A DNA stretch of 23,412 nt from Nemertoderma westbladi (GCA_032718475.1 JAUCBJ010006726.1:85001-108412), one strand, 5' to 3'; shown: positions 1-9,682, numbered from the stretch's first letter. Program-made: numbers and translations. Notes: generated by a model from the letters alone, not told the origin.

Positions 1-125
1 ATTATTATCCTAGATAAGTAGCTGGATCTCATTCAGGGACTGTTATAATATCATCAATATTGTTGGTAATTAATATAATCAGCAACAGTTTAGGCCTAAT
101 TCTGAAATATCAATGTTTTCACAAG

Positions 126-354
126 TTTTTTTATAATTTCAAGGAAATGCTAGCTAGTAAAAAAAACACAAGCTACACCTTAATAAATAATATATAATAA
201 TGTTCTCGAACACTTACCAATAACAAAAAGAAAAATAAGTATAGTATTTTTAAAATTTCAAAAAATTCTAGCAAGTAAATAACACTAGCTACCATAAGAA
301 AATATCTCTACTAATGTTCTAGAACATTCACCAATATCAAAAAAGCACTAAAAA
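126..354. repeat. Two diverged tandem copies of a ~118-bp AT-rich unit
   Basis: Two blocks (about 126-240 and 244-354) share an order of landmarks: a T-run followed by ATTTCAA, then GCTAGCTAGTAA versus TCTAGCAAGTAA, then an AAGCTAC/TAGCTAC stretch, then AATGTTC-x2-GAAC and ACCAATA. They differ at many positions, so the duplication is old. Each copy carries a heat-shock-element-like TTCnnGAA motif (202-216 and 316-330). No coding potential is visible. The first ~120 bases of the window are AT-rich with nothing recognisable. Confidence 0.6.
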
Positions 355-370
355 GTTGCTAGATCAGGAA

Positions 371-534
371 CCGGACAATTCGGTCCCGGACAATTCGGTC
401 CCGGACAATTCGGTCCTAGGACAATTCGGTCCCGGACAATTCGGCCCCGGACAATTCGTTCCCGGACAATTCGGTCCTATTTATTTAGTGTTTTGGGACC
501 GAATTGTCCGGGACCGAATTGACCGGGACCGAAC
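371..534. repeat. 15-bp minisatellite ending in its own inverted copy
   Basis: About seven direct copies of CCGGACAATTCGGTC run from 371 to 476 (one has an extra base). After an 18-base AT-rich spacer (478-495) the same unit appears as its reverse complement, about 2.6 copies from 496 to 534. Arms 443-477 and 496-530 pair over 35 bases with roughly three mismatches, so one strand could fold into a long hairpin. The unit itself is partly palindromic around AATT. It abuts the ATTCC satellite. Confidence 0.85.
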
Positions 535-535
535 A

Positions 536-985
536 TCCGTTACATTCCATTCCATTCCATTTTGTTATATTCTATTCCATTCCATTCAATTTTGTTACAT
601 TCCATTCTATTCTATTCCATTCCATTCCATTTTGTTACATTCCATTCTATTCTATTCCATTCCATTCCATTTTGTTACATTCCATTCTATTCTATTCCAT
701 TCCATTCCGTTTTGTTACATTCTATTCTATTCCATTCCATTCCATTTTGTTACATTCTATTCCATTCCATTCCATTTTGTTACATTCTATTCCATTCCAT
801 TCCATTTTGTTACATTCTATTCCATTCCATTCAATTTTGTTACATTCCATTCTATTCTATTCCATTCCATTCCATTTTGTTACATTCCATTCTATTCTAT
901 TCCATTCCATTCCGTTTTGTTACATTCTATTCTATTCCATTCCATTCCATTTTGTTACATTCTATTCCATTCCATTCAACTTAAT
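536..985. repeat. ATTCC-type satellite with nested higher-order structure
   Basis: The basic unit is a pentamer (TTCCA or TTCTA), interrupted at regular places by TTTTGTTACA. The start of this interruption recurs at 560, 590, 630, 670, 710, 745, 775, 805, 835, 875, 915 and 950, giving spacings of 30, 35 or 40 bases, all multiples of five. A longer level is visible too: the variant TCAATTTTG recurs at about 586 and 831, and TCCGTTTTG at about 706 and 911. Long open frames across it exist only because the pentamer lacks stop codons. Confidence 0.92.
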
Positions 986-1741
986 TTCGCATAAATTTAG
1001 TGTCAAATATTGTAAGCGAATTCAATTCCGTGCACTACCCACCGAAAATGGGATTAGTGGCATTTTACCAATATAATTGGTGAGGTGACATTACCAACGA
1101 TAATGTCACCTCATAACCAACTGGGGTGATACACGCCGTAAGCCACAAAGAGAGGTGAGAGGTCAAACCACCTCAGAGGGACAAACAAGCTAGTAAGGCT
1201 AGCACACAGGGACAGTGGCAACAGGGAGTGGCGAGGTGACAATTAATCAGGTTAAGCCAATGGTGGGCGGGAAAGCACATTGGGGGTGATTAAGCACATC
1301 TATTGGATATTAAGGCCACCCTGTAGTGTAGGGGTAATTTAACATGTGTCAATAATATAACCGTTGTGATTATTGATTACCAGTTTAGTTGGTTCCTTAC
1401 AGTTGTGAGACCGGAACAGTTTTGACCGTCGTCGTCACTAATCGTTGTATTGCATGCTATTATATTCAGACTGTGCTATTATCAATTACTGTGATTATTA
1501 ATACTGACAACAGAACTCAGTTGTTTTGAACGGCCTTCGGCCTACAATATATATCCAGGCAATAGCTCAGCAGCCCACGGATGCGGCGACGCGTACAATT
1601 CACACACCGGTCGGGAGTCGATACTGCCAACTCCGTTGGCTCCTGTCACAGTCAAAACTTTCCACAAAAACAACTACAGTTAAAACTGCCAACAAACTGT
1701 GACCACAACAAGAAGCCAAGATGAGCAAACACATGCCCTGA
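986..1741. other. Non-coding stretch with short hairpins
   Basis: No coding region is convincing here. The stretch holds a perfect 13-bp stem palindrome (1081-1113), several copies of GAGGTGA (about 1082, 1152, 1232), and a GGCCTTCGGCC mini-hairpin near 1530. It leads into the ORF open from 1742, so it could be the leader or LTR of an old element, but I see no second LTR copy to prove that. Confidence 0.4.
1081..1113. repeat. Perfect 13-bp inverted repeat, 7-base loop
   Basis: TGAGGTGACATTA at 1081-1093 is followed by CCAACGA and its exact reverse complement TAATGTCACCTCA at 1101-1113. A further TTGG (1077-1080) can pair with CCAA (1117-1120) across a three-base bulge. Its role is unknown. 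Confidence 0.85.
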
Positions 1742-1996
1742 GGTTCGGAAAGGGGAGGAACTCCGCCGCGCACCCCAAGCGATAGAGACCAAACGATTCG
1801 GGAGGCGGCGACGAGGCGGTACCGGCCCGCCACACTGGATTCGTCAACGAGGGACGCTCCGGACGTCGATGAGGAGGGTGGCCGAGTACGAGGAGGAGAG
1901 GAGAGCGAGTCGACGCGGGATCAGAATGGCCTACGAAGTACCGAAGTCGCCGGCCAACCACTGGCCGAGGGCGGCGAACGGCCCACCGGAACAGCG

Positions 1997-2599
1997 ATGG
2001 TGGCGCCGACGGTACGGCGCCAGACGAGGAGGGAAGGCAAAGTCCAGGAGGAAGACGTCGGGACGAGTGATCGCCTACGACGAGGGTACAACGCCACCAA
2101 GGGGTTGTTGAAGGACGCTAGAGAGGGGAGAAAGGTAGACCAGCCCAAGTTGTACCAAAGGCTAGGTGAGTGCAACAAACATTTTCGCTATCTAGTCCAA
2201 TTTGGGCAGGGGGAACTGGCAAGCGAGAGGCCGAGGGGGGTCGCTACAGAACTGTTCGAATTGTGGCGATCCGTGGTGGTGGAGGCCAGTATAGTGTACA
2301 TAGGGCCTTATCTAGTAGATGCGAGGGGGGTTAAGTTAGTGGGATGGGCGGACCCGCACGACACCGAATCTGAGGTTAATCCTGAAGATTCGGTGTCGTC
2401 GGTTAGTAGGAATCCCAGTAGGCATGGGAAAATTAGTAGGACGCGCAGGCGACGGGAGTCAGTCGCAACCGAAAAGTCCGCTACATCCTCTGCGAAAGCA
2501 AGAAGGGTGTTAGAGATAGACAATACGTTACGTTCACACGTTACGTTACGTTACGTAACAATACGTTCAACAAGAACCTTAATATTAATAGTACCGTAA
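1997..2599 (+). CDS. Basic ORF, possible gag fragment of a BEL/Pao-like element
   Basis: The frame is open from 1742 (after a stop at 1739-1741) to 2599. The first in-frame ATG is at 1997, giving 200 residues. The middle (about residues 28-110) looks helical, with LYQRLGECNKHFRYL and TELFELWRSVVVEA segments, and is followed by a Ser/Arg-rich stretch (about 130-175). That order, a helical N-terminal part followed by a Ser/Arg-rich linker, recalls BEL/Pao gag proteins, but this is an impression from layout, not a recognised motif. There is no zinc knuckle, protease or RT downstream, so if it is a gag the element is truncated. The last ~25 residues come from an ACGTT microsatellite. It could instead be an unrelated host exon or a chance ORF. 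The local GC content is clearly above that of the surroundings, which favours a real coding origin. Confidence 0.3.
   Translation: MVAPTVRRQTRREGKVQEEDVGTSDRLRRGYNATKGLLKDAREGRKVDQPKLYQRLGECNKHFRYLVQFGQGELASERPRGVATELFELWRSVVVEASIVYIGPYLVDARGVKLVGWADPHDTESEVNPEDSVSSVSRNPSRHGKISRTRRRRESVATEKSATSSAKARRVLEIDNTLRSHVTLRYVTIRSTRTLILIVP
2525..2567. repeat. ACGTT microsatellite
   Basis: Repeated TTACG/ACGTT pentamers, interrupted once by CACAC and once by AACAAT. They form the 3' end of the putative gag fragment's open frame. Confidence 0.7.
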
Positions 2600-3080
2600 T
2601 AGATAATGCACCATTCACACCGCAGTATGGTAGTTAGTTGTTAGAAAATTATATAAAATATGTTAGACCATCAATATTGCACCATTCACACCGCAGCTAT
2701 TCTTTTTTATGTTTTCGAATGATGATGATACCATACCAACGTTGATAGTTAATCTAAATTATAAAAAACCGCTGAGATAGGGGCCTTTTCTCCGTCCGGT
2801 TTATTTAATTACAAGACATCTTAGAACACCAAAAATAAAAATAAACAAAAGTACGTTTATGTGTAGTGTTAAACCGGCGTTGGGCACAGGTAGAGAAAGG
2901 TGTGGATGGTACATCGTACATAAATTGGGAACCTATACAAAAGCAAAATGTAGAAGCCATGTAAGAAAAGAAAGGTTGGAGTTAACTATAAATTATACAA
3001 AATTATTTTATTAATATTGCTTGGAACCATATCTATATCATTTACTTTTTTACACAATTTGATAAGGACGTGATGTTGTT
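2600..3080. other. Intergenic, with a 19-bp direct repeat
   Basis: TGCACCATTCACACCGCAG occurs exactly at 2607-2625 and 2678-2696, 71 bases apart. An AAACCG ... CGGTTT inverted pair lies near 2767-2802. The right end is the downstream flank of the minus-strand gene starting at 4709. I see no gene here. Confidence 0.6.
3007..3012 (-). promoter_or_regulatory. Candidate poly(A) signal for the XK-like gene
   Basis: TTTATT on the plus strand reads AATAAA on the minus strand, about 70 bases past the stop codon of the minus-strand membrane protein gene. Position and match fit a cleavage signal; nothing else supports it. Confidence 0.5.
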
Positions 3081-4709
3081 TTATATACTTATATATTCCG
3101 ATTGATCACCGCAGGTAAAGACACCTGCGTTCAGACCATGTCTCTGAGTGTATAATCTTTTGAACACCGCTAAGAAGGAATATATTAGGAACAGAAGACC
3201 AACGTTGGAATATATAAAGAAACTGAAATCTACTCTAGTTGATACGAATATTATTATAGAATAAATTAAACAGATAGACTGAACGACATAATCCCGTCGG
3301 GATACCCCATCCCAGTTCTGTGTCATATTGTTGCCGTATCCGATTTGTCTTCGGGCAACGCAAGCCAGTACCAACGACATAACGTAGGTTGGGGTTGAAC
3401 TGCTAAATAATAATATAAAGAAACTCAAACCCACTATAAAGTATACTGGAGCTCCACATACCACCACAGATATTCCAAACTCTTGTGCATCGAGATATGG
3501 ATTCGGCCACCAATTCCAACGCGGCAAGAAGCGAATATTGTAGAAACCGTCCCAGTATTCCAATATCACATTGAAAGCTACAAAGGTGGCAGCCATATTC
3601 CAAATCACATAGTAAGATATTAATGTTGTACTGTTCTCCAAAAATATATAATTAAACCCGGAGACACCTGCAACCGTTATGATACAGTTGACTAGAGACC
3701 AGCATGGACTGTAGGTGAGATTGTTTCTCTCTTTCCCAGATCGACCGTAAACAATAGCCATTGACATCATCGGCATCAAAAATATTTGAGGGAATCTTAA
3801 GAGAATATGTTTGGAGAAAGTTTTTATATCACATGCCACGAATGATACAAATAGACCGAGGAGTAAGTTCGGAATGAATGTCATCGAACTCCAAACCATA
3901 AGAAGAATGATAAAATCCTGTTCATCTCGCGTTGACTGACAGAACAGTGGTGGTTTAAGCAGTTGTAATACCGATATGTCATCAGCTTGTACTTTCTGAA
4001 ACATACACTCCGAGGACGAATTTGTTCTATTTTGGCTCAACCAAGTAACCAGAGGTCCCCATTGGCAATTTGGTGAATTGAATAGCAATGCGAACGGGCT
4101 GAATTTAATGATAAAAGTGATGATAGTCGACAACAAGAAATATCCACTCATTGGACTCAGGAATCTCTCTGTCATTTTTATTGGCCCGTCTATACAGAAC
4201 ATAACCACCCCGTAAAATGTGCTTAGGAAAGTCATCGTGAAGTTGATCATGTCCAGCAAGGTTGGATTGTTATCATTGGTTACCAATTCATCTACAATGA
4301 AGGAATAATCACATTTGTTGTAGATGATGCTTAAACCCAATACCATGCACCATGGGATACCTACAATAAAAGGTTTGACGGATTTTATTTCAAAATATGA
4401 TTTCTCTTCATCCTCCATATCGTCCCCGCCATCAAAGATACTTTTTATGAGAAGCCAAGCTCTGTATTGAGGCCAGACTTGAAGCAGAAACGAGAGCAGT
4501 GGCCATGGTTTACAAATGTTATCCTCATGGATTCGATACTCATTGCACGTGACGATAAAACGAAATAAATCCGGAACTATCATTAATGAAGCTGCTATAT
4601 AGTGACCGTCGTACAGTAGCCTTGTAATTTTATAACCGCGCAAACACATTAACACGACAGCTAAAGAGATATCGAATAAAAACAATTCCAAAGCCCTTAG
4701 AAACCGCAT
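3081..4709 (-). CDS. Multi-pass membrane protein, XK-related (XKR)-like
   Basis: An intact 542-residue ORF in one exon, with ATG at 4709 and A at -3. It has roughly ten to twelve hydrophobic segments spread over the whole length, consistent with a polytopic membrane protein. The first ~135 residues follow the order seen in XK-related proteins as I know them: a first helix starting at a D-I-S motif (FDISLAVVLMCL), a YDGHYIAASLMIVPDLF segment, a loop, the FLLQVWPQYRAWLLIKSIF helix, an acidic DDMEDEE loop, then KPFIVGIPW. XKR proteins include phospholipid scramblases and Kell-partner membrane proteins. The usual PQ of the following helix is PW here. Several N-x-S/T sites lie in the predicted loops. 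The family call is inference and could be wrong; that the ORF is a real membrane protein is much more certain. A MITE lies about 95 bp upstream and a candidate AATAAA lies downstream. Confidence 0.6.
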   Translation of the reverse strand: MRFLRALELFLFDISLAVVLMCLRGYKITRLLYDGHYIAASLMIVPDLFRFIVTCNEYRIHEDNICKPWPLLSFLLQVWPQYRAWLLIKSIFDGGDDMEDEEKSYFEIKSVKPFIVGIPWCMVLGLSIIYNKCDYSFIVDELVTNDNNPTLLDMINFTMTFLSTFYGVVMFCIDGPIKMTERFLSPMSGYFLLSTIITFIIKFSPFALLFNSPNCQWGPLVTWLSQNRTNSSSECMFQKVQADDISVLQLLKPPLFCQSTRDEQDFIILLMVWSSMTFIPNLLLGLFVSFVACDIKTFSKHILLRFPQIFLMPMMSMAIVYGRSGKERNNLTYSPCWSLVNCIITVAGVSGFNYIFLENSTTLISYYVIWNMAATFVAFNVILEYWDGFYNIRFLPRWNWWPNPYLDAQEFGISVVVCGAPVYFIVGLSFFILLFSSSTPTYVMSLVLACVARRQIGYGNNMTQNWDGVSRRDYVVQSICLIYSIIIFVSTRVDFSFFIYSNVGLLFLIYSFLAVFKRLYTQRHGLNAGVFTCGDQSEYISI

Positions 4710-4804
4710 GTTATATTTGTGTCTGCCAATTTCCCTGTCAATGTGGAGAACTATGTCAGAAGTACCAAAAAGTTATTGATTCAGAAAAGTTTGAATTAGT
4801 TAGG

Positions 4805-5177
4805 CCATGATCTACTAAAGATATCTATATCGCAACAAATAATTTGCACACTTAATTATATACCTTTTTGCACCAAATAAACTCACTTTCCACCAAAAAT
4901 GTCTCACTTTACCACCAAATAGGGACAAATTGGCTTTAATTGTCGATATTGGCCCCAGGTAGGGTTGAAAACCAGGTTTCCAGTTACGTTTACGGTTTAA
5001 GACACTTTTTGTCTAGGGTTTCGATTGCTGAAGGTTAGTTTTAGCTACTTAGAGCTAATTAAACAATAATTGGTAGAAAGTGATCCGTTTTGGTGCAAAG
5101 GTTAATTTATTAGGTGGAGAAGGTGATTTTTTTGGTGTTGAAATAAATCGTAGCCTATCTATAGTAGGTCATGGTTG
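4805..5177. mobile_element. Foldback MITE with ~100-bp imperfect inverted repeats
   Basis: The left end (CCATGATCTACTAAAGAT at 4805) is matched by the inverted right end (ATCTATAGTAGGTCATGG at 5157-5174). Inside, TGCACCAAATAAACTCACTTT (4871 onward) matches the inverted AAAGTGATCC...TTTTGGTGCA near 5080-5096, and a TCCACC/GGTGGA block also pairs. Both sides are flanked by GTTAGG (4799-4804 and 5178-5183), a candidate target-site duplication. There is no ORF. Size, pairing and flanks fit a non-autonomous DNA transposon; the superfamily is not clear. Confidence 0.72.
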
Positions 5178-5183
5178 GTTAGG

Positions 5184-6144
5184 ATGGGATGGCCGCTCTG
5201 TACCTGGGAGATTAATGAGCGATTGGAGTTTTTACCACATACCACTAACACAACATTAAGTAGCCGACGTTAGAGGGGTTCATAGATGGTGCTTCACGTT
5301 CACAATAATATATCTAAAATGTAGTTAATTAATGTAGTTATGGTATGTGTTAAACAATTCTATAAAATACCGTACTGTTGCAGTTATGTTCATATATTTA
5401 ATTGTCTTTCATCTCTCAATAATTTAGTAAATATTTGGCAGATAATTAATGTTTACTGAATACCTTCCACCACCGCCCAAGTCTAAAGTTCACATCTATT
5501 ATTTTATTATTCTGTCAATGTTAATTGGATTTAAAGTTGACGGATTGGTGTATACGTTAACCAGTTTTATGACAGGATCCGAGTTGGCTTTGGATCCCGA
5601 CCGGGTAAATCTCTAGTTATATAATAACTGAAGGCTGATGGTGCCGGATGGAATGAAAGAGTTTGATTTTATTACGTGATGTTATTGAGTCTCTGATATT
5701 AATAAGTAGATAATACAGCACAATTGATATAACAGTATAATATAGCGAGCGGGTGGAAAACTATGTAACTACTACACCAACAATATAGCCAACTGAACTA
5801 GTAGTCACATGATGACATTATGTGGAAAATTAGGGGGAATATTATACAGCCCCAACACGTAAACCTGCCAACCAATCGATACACCTTGTAACCACCAGCT
5901 GTGAGTGGCCCTTGTTCCAGTTGTTCCGAGTTGGCTTATTCCACTCTTATAATCCCATGTCCCTTTGCAATTGCCCTGTGTTAGCCCCCTTCCCCTGAGA
6001 TGGGTTATTAAACCATCTCCTGGCTAACATTGCTTCCTACATTCTCTGGTATGCAATATTGGCTACATTCTCTGAACTGATTCGTAAATCAGTCCACCTC
6101 CCCACTTTGCCGGTAGGTGTCGTATAGCGGGATGGATCCGCTTA
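5184..6144. other. Intergenic or intronic, no gene seen
   Basis: About 960 AT-rich bases without a convincing ORF or splice-bounded exon. A short open stretch around 5530-5605 ends at a GT, but its translation does not resemble RPGRIP1L or any family I know. A nested hairpin sits at 5980-6028. If the RPGRIP1L homologue extends left of this window, this is intron. Confidence 0.5.
5980..6028. repeat. Nested hairpin
   Basis: Outer arms GTTAGCC (5980-5986) and GGCTAAC (6022-6028) enclose inner arms GAGATGG (5997-6003) and CCATCTC (6013-6019). It lies about 120 bp before the 29-bp array. Its function is unknown. Confidence 0.6.
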
Positions 6145-9074
6145 CAAGTTTCCCATCCGCTATTTTACTTTAACGAGTTTCCCCACCGCTATTCTAATTT
6201 AACCAGTTTCCCAGCCGCTATTCTACTTTAACCAGTTTCCCCACCGCTATTCTACTTTAACCAGTTTCACCACTGCTATTCTACTTTTTAAACCAGTTTC
6301 CCAGCCCGTATTATACTTTAACCAGTTTCACCACCGCTATTATACTAGCCAGTTTCCCCACCGCTATTCTACTTTAACCAGTTTCCCCTCCGCTATTCTA
6401 CTTTAACCAGTTTCTTCTCCAATATTCTTCTTTAACCAGTTTCCCCACCACTATTCTACTTTAACCAGTTTCACGACCATTTTTCTACTTTAACCAGTTT
6501 CCCCGCCGCTATTCTACTTTAACCAGTTTCATCACCGCTTCTACTTTAACCAGTTTCCCCTCCGCTATTCTACTTTAACCAGTTTCCCCGCCGCTATTCT
6601 ACTTTAACCAGTTTTACCACCGCTATTCTAATTTAACCAGTTTCCCCTCCGCTATTCTACTTTAACCAGTTTCCCCGCCGCTATTCTACTTTAGCCAGTT
6701 TCACTACCGCTATTCTACTTTAACCAGTTTCCCAGCCACTATTCTACTTTAACCAGTTTCCCCACCGCTATTCTACTTTAACCATATTCCCCACCGCTAT
6801 TCTACTTTAACCAGTTTCACCACCGCTATTCTACTTTAACCAGTTTCCCAGCCGCTATTCTACTTTAACCAGTTTCCCCTCCGCTATTCTACTTTAACCA
6901 GTTTCACTACCGCTATTCTACTTTAACCAGTTTCCCAGCCACTATTCTACTTTAACCAGTTTCCCCACCGCTATTCTACTTTAACCATATTCCCCACCGC
7001 TATTCTACTTTAACCAGTTTCACCACCGCTATTCTACTTTAACCAGTTTCCCAGCCGCTATTCTACTTTAACCAGTTTCCCCACTGCTATTCTACTTTAA
7101 CCAGTTTCCCCACCACTATTCTACTTTAACCAGTTTCACCACCGCTATTCTACTTTAACCAGTTTCCCAGCCGCTATTCTACTTTAACCATATTCCCCAC
7201 CGCTATTATACTTTAACCAGTTTCACCACCGCTATTCTACTTTAACCAGTTTCCCAGCCGCTATTCTACTTTAACCAGTTTCCCCACTGCTATTCTACTT
7301 TAACCAGTTTCCCCACCACTATTCTACTTTAACCAGTTTCCCCACCGCTATTCTACTTTAACCAGTTTCCCCAACGCTATTCTACTTTAACCAATTTTCC
7401 AGCCGCTATTCTACATTAACCAGTTTCACCACCGCTATTCTACTTTAGCCAGTTTTCCCACCGCTATTCTACTTTAACCAGTTTCCCCTCCGCTATTCTA
7501 CTTTAACCAGTTTCTTATCCGCTATTCTACATTAACCAGTTTCCTCACCGCTATTCTACTTTAACCAGTTTCCCCAACGCTATTATACTTTAACCAGTTT
7601 CTCCACCCTCTTCTACTTTAACCAGTTTCCCAGCCGTTATTCTACATTAACCAGTTTCACCACCGCTATTCTACTTTAGCCAGTTTCCCCACCGCTATTC
7701 TACTTTAACCAGTTCCCCCTCTGCTATTCTACTTTAACCAGTTTCACCACCGCTATTCTACTTTAGCCAGTTTCCCCACCGCTATTCTACTTTAACCAGT
7801 TTCCCCTCCGCTATTCTACTTTAACCAGTTTCCCCACCGCTATTCTACTTTAACCAGTTTCCCCTCCGCTATTCTACTTTAACCAGTTTCTTCTCCGCTA
7901 TTCTACTTTAACCAGTTTCACCACCGCTATTCTACTTTAGCCAGTTTCCCCACCGCTATTCTACTTTAACCAGTTTCCCCTCCGCTATTCTACTTTAACC
8001 AGTTTTACCACCGCTATTCTACTTTAACCAGTTTCTCCTCCGCTATTCTACTTTAACCAGTTTCACTACCGCTATTCTACTTTAACCAGTTTCCCAGCCA
8101 CTATTCTACTTTAACCAGTTTCCCCACCGCTATTCTACTTTAACCATATTCCCCACCGCTATTCTACTTTAACCAGTTTCACCACCGCTATTCTACTTTA
8201 ACCAGTTTCCCAGCCGCTATTCTACTTTAACCAGTTTCCCCACTGCTATTCTACTTTAACCAGTTTCCCCACCACTATTCTACTTTAACCAGTTTCCCCA
8301 CCGCTATTCTACTTTAACCAGTTTCCCCAACGCTATTCTACTTTAACCAATTTTCCAGCCGCTATTCTACATTAACCAGTTTCACCACCGCTATTCTACT
8401 TTAGCCAGTTTTCCCACCGCTATTCTACTTTAACCAGTTTCCCCTCCGCTATTCTACTTTAACCAGTTTCCCCTCCGCTATTCTACTTTAACCAGTTTCC
8501 CCTCCGCTATTCTACTTTAACCAGTTTCACTACCGCTATTCTACTTTAACCAGTTTCCCAGCCACTATTCTACTTTAACCAGTTTCCCCACCGCTATTCT
8601 ACTTTAACCATATTCCCCACCGCTATTCTACTTTAACCAGTTTCACCACCGCTATTCTACTTTAACCAGTTTCCCAGCCGCTATTCTACTTTAACCAGTT
8701 TCCCCACTGCTATTCTACTTTAACCAGTTTCCCCACCACTATTCTACTTTAACCAGTTTCCCCACCGCTATTCTACTTTAACCAGTTTCCCCTCCGCTAT
8801 TCTACTTTAACCAGTTTCTTATCCGCTATTCTACATTAACCAGTTTCCTCACCGCTATTCTACTTTAACCAGTTTCCCCAACGCTATTATACTTTAACCA
8901 GTTTCTCCACCCTCTTCTACTTTAACCAGTTTCCCAGCCGTTATTCTACATTAACCAGTTTCACCACCGCTATTCTACTTTAGCCAGTTTCCCCACCGCT
9001 ATTCTACTTTAACCAGTTCCCCCTCTGCTATTCTACTTTAACCAGTTTCACCACCGCTATTCTACTTTAGCCAG
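6145..9074. repeat. 29-bp tandem array, left part (~101 copies)
   Basis: The unit is 29 bases. Its invariant half is CTATTCTACTTTAACCAGTT, and its variable half carries CCCCACCG, CACCACCG, CCAGCCG, CCCTCCG and similar variants. The variants recur in fixed order: CACTACC marks lie at 6702, 6905 (203 = 7 units), 8064 and 8528 (464 = 16 units). The block starting CTTATCC at 7514 recurs at 8818, 1304 bases later. Some copies have one- or two-base deletions. The array stops at GCCAG (9070-9074), where the LTR element has inserted, and resumes at 14217. It probably lies in an intron of the RPGRIP1L homologue. Confidence 0.95.
9070..9074. repeat. Target-site duplication, left copy (GCCAG)
   Basis: GCCAG directly precedes the left LTR, and the same five bases directly follow the right LTR at 14217-14221. 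Removing the element and one copy restores an uninterrupted 29-bp unit, so this is a genuine 5-bp duplication made at integration. Confidence 0.93.
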
Positions 9075-9228
9075 TGTTAGGTTTTAATATATATATCAGC
9101 TGGACCTAACTTAGAGTAACTATGAGTATCTGAATATACAGGTTGTGATTGCCTATTGCTGTATTGCAGTATTGAGAAACCTTTTTCTTACAGTAATGAA
9201 TTGGGCCTATATCAATTAAAACTAATCA
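9075..9228 (+). repeat. Left (5') LTR, 154 bp
   Basis: It begins TGTTAGG and ends TAATCA. A TATA-rich run (9085-9096) could be the promoter TATA box. GTTAGGT (9076-9082) is inverted as ACCTAAC at 9104-9110, so the 5' tip can form a stem around that TATA run. It is short for a Gypsy LTR. Confidence 0.93.
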
Positions 9229-9230
9229 AA

Positions 9231-9248
9231 TGGCGCTGCGAGTTATGG
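9231..9248 (+). promoter_or_regulatory. Primer binding site
   Basis: TGGCGCTGCGAGTTATGG starts with the TGG expected to pair with the CCA end of a primer tRNA, two bases after the LTR. I cannot assign the tRNA with confidence. The leader between here and the ORF (to 9682) has GTAC/CCGGTA motifs but no gene. Confidence 0.7.
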
Positions 9249-9682
9249 GGCAATAACAGCCTGACAGCGATGATACAGAGATCGGAATGTATCGATTATT
9301 ACAAACTCTATTCTGTTATTGCAGTCTTTAAGAAAATAGGCCTACAGTGCGACGAAGGAGAAACTGATCCAGCGGATACAGCAGTACGAGTCTGAAGGTA
9401 CACGGTACAAGTACAAAGTACCGGTATAATACAGTAATAATTACAATTATTACCTACAACAACGCAACCTCTTACACTACGATACCGGCATCTGGTTTCT
9501 TCTTCTACAGAGTCTACATACAAGTCAATATACTGCAATACATTACTGCATTAAAGTACAAATTCAGAATTTCGCATTACAAAGCGAGAAATTCGGTTAG
9601 GCCTACCAGTACTGGCATACCCTAACCGGTACATTTACAAAAATCGTGTAGTACATAGCACATAGTGCAATTACTTACAATA

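Noticed and set aside
356-1076. Three overlapping long ORFs rich in FHSIPF repeats
   Set aside because: They are translations of a pentamer satellite in all three frames. The pentamer has no stop codons, so the frames are open by chance.
5530-5605. Possible extra RPGRIP1L exon ending before GTAAAT
   Set aside because: The translation does not resemble RPGRIP1L, and the acceptor lacks a pyrimidine tract.
9231-9248. Naming the primer tRNA
   Set aside because: The 3' ends of tRNAs of this organism are unknown to me. A tRNA gene search for the complement would settle it.
9410-9430. Link between the AGTACCGGT motif in the LTR element leader and the 22-bp intron minisatellite
   Set aside because: Nine shared bases are too few, and the flanking sequence is unrelated.
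9665-9682. GTG start for gag-pol
   Set aside because: A eukaryotic retroelement is expected to start at ATG, and ATG 9683 has a good context.
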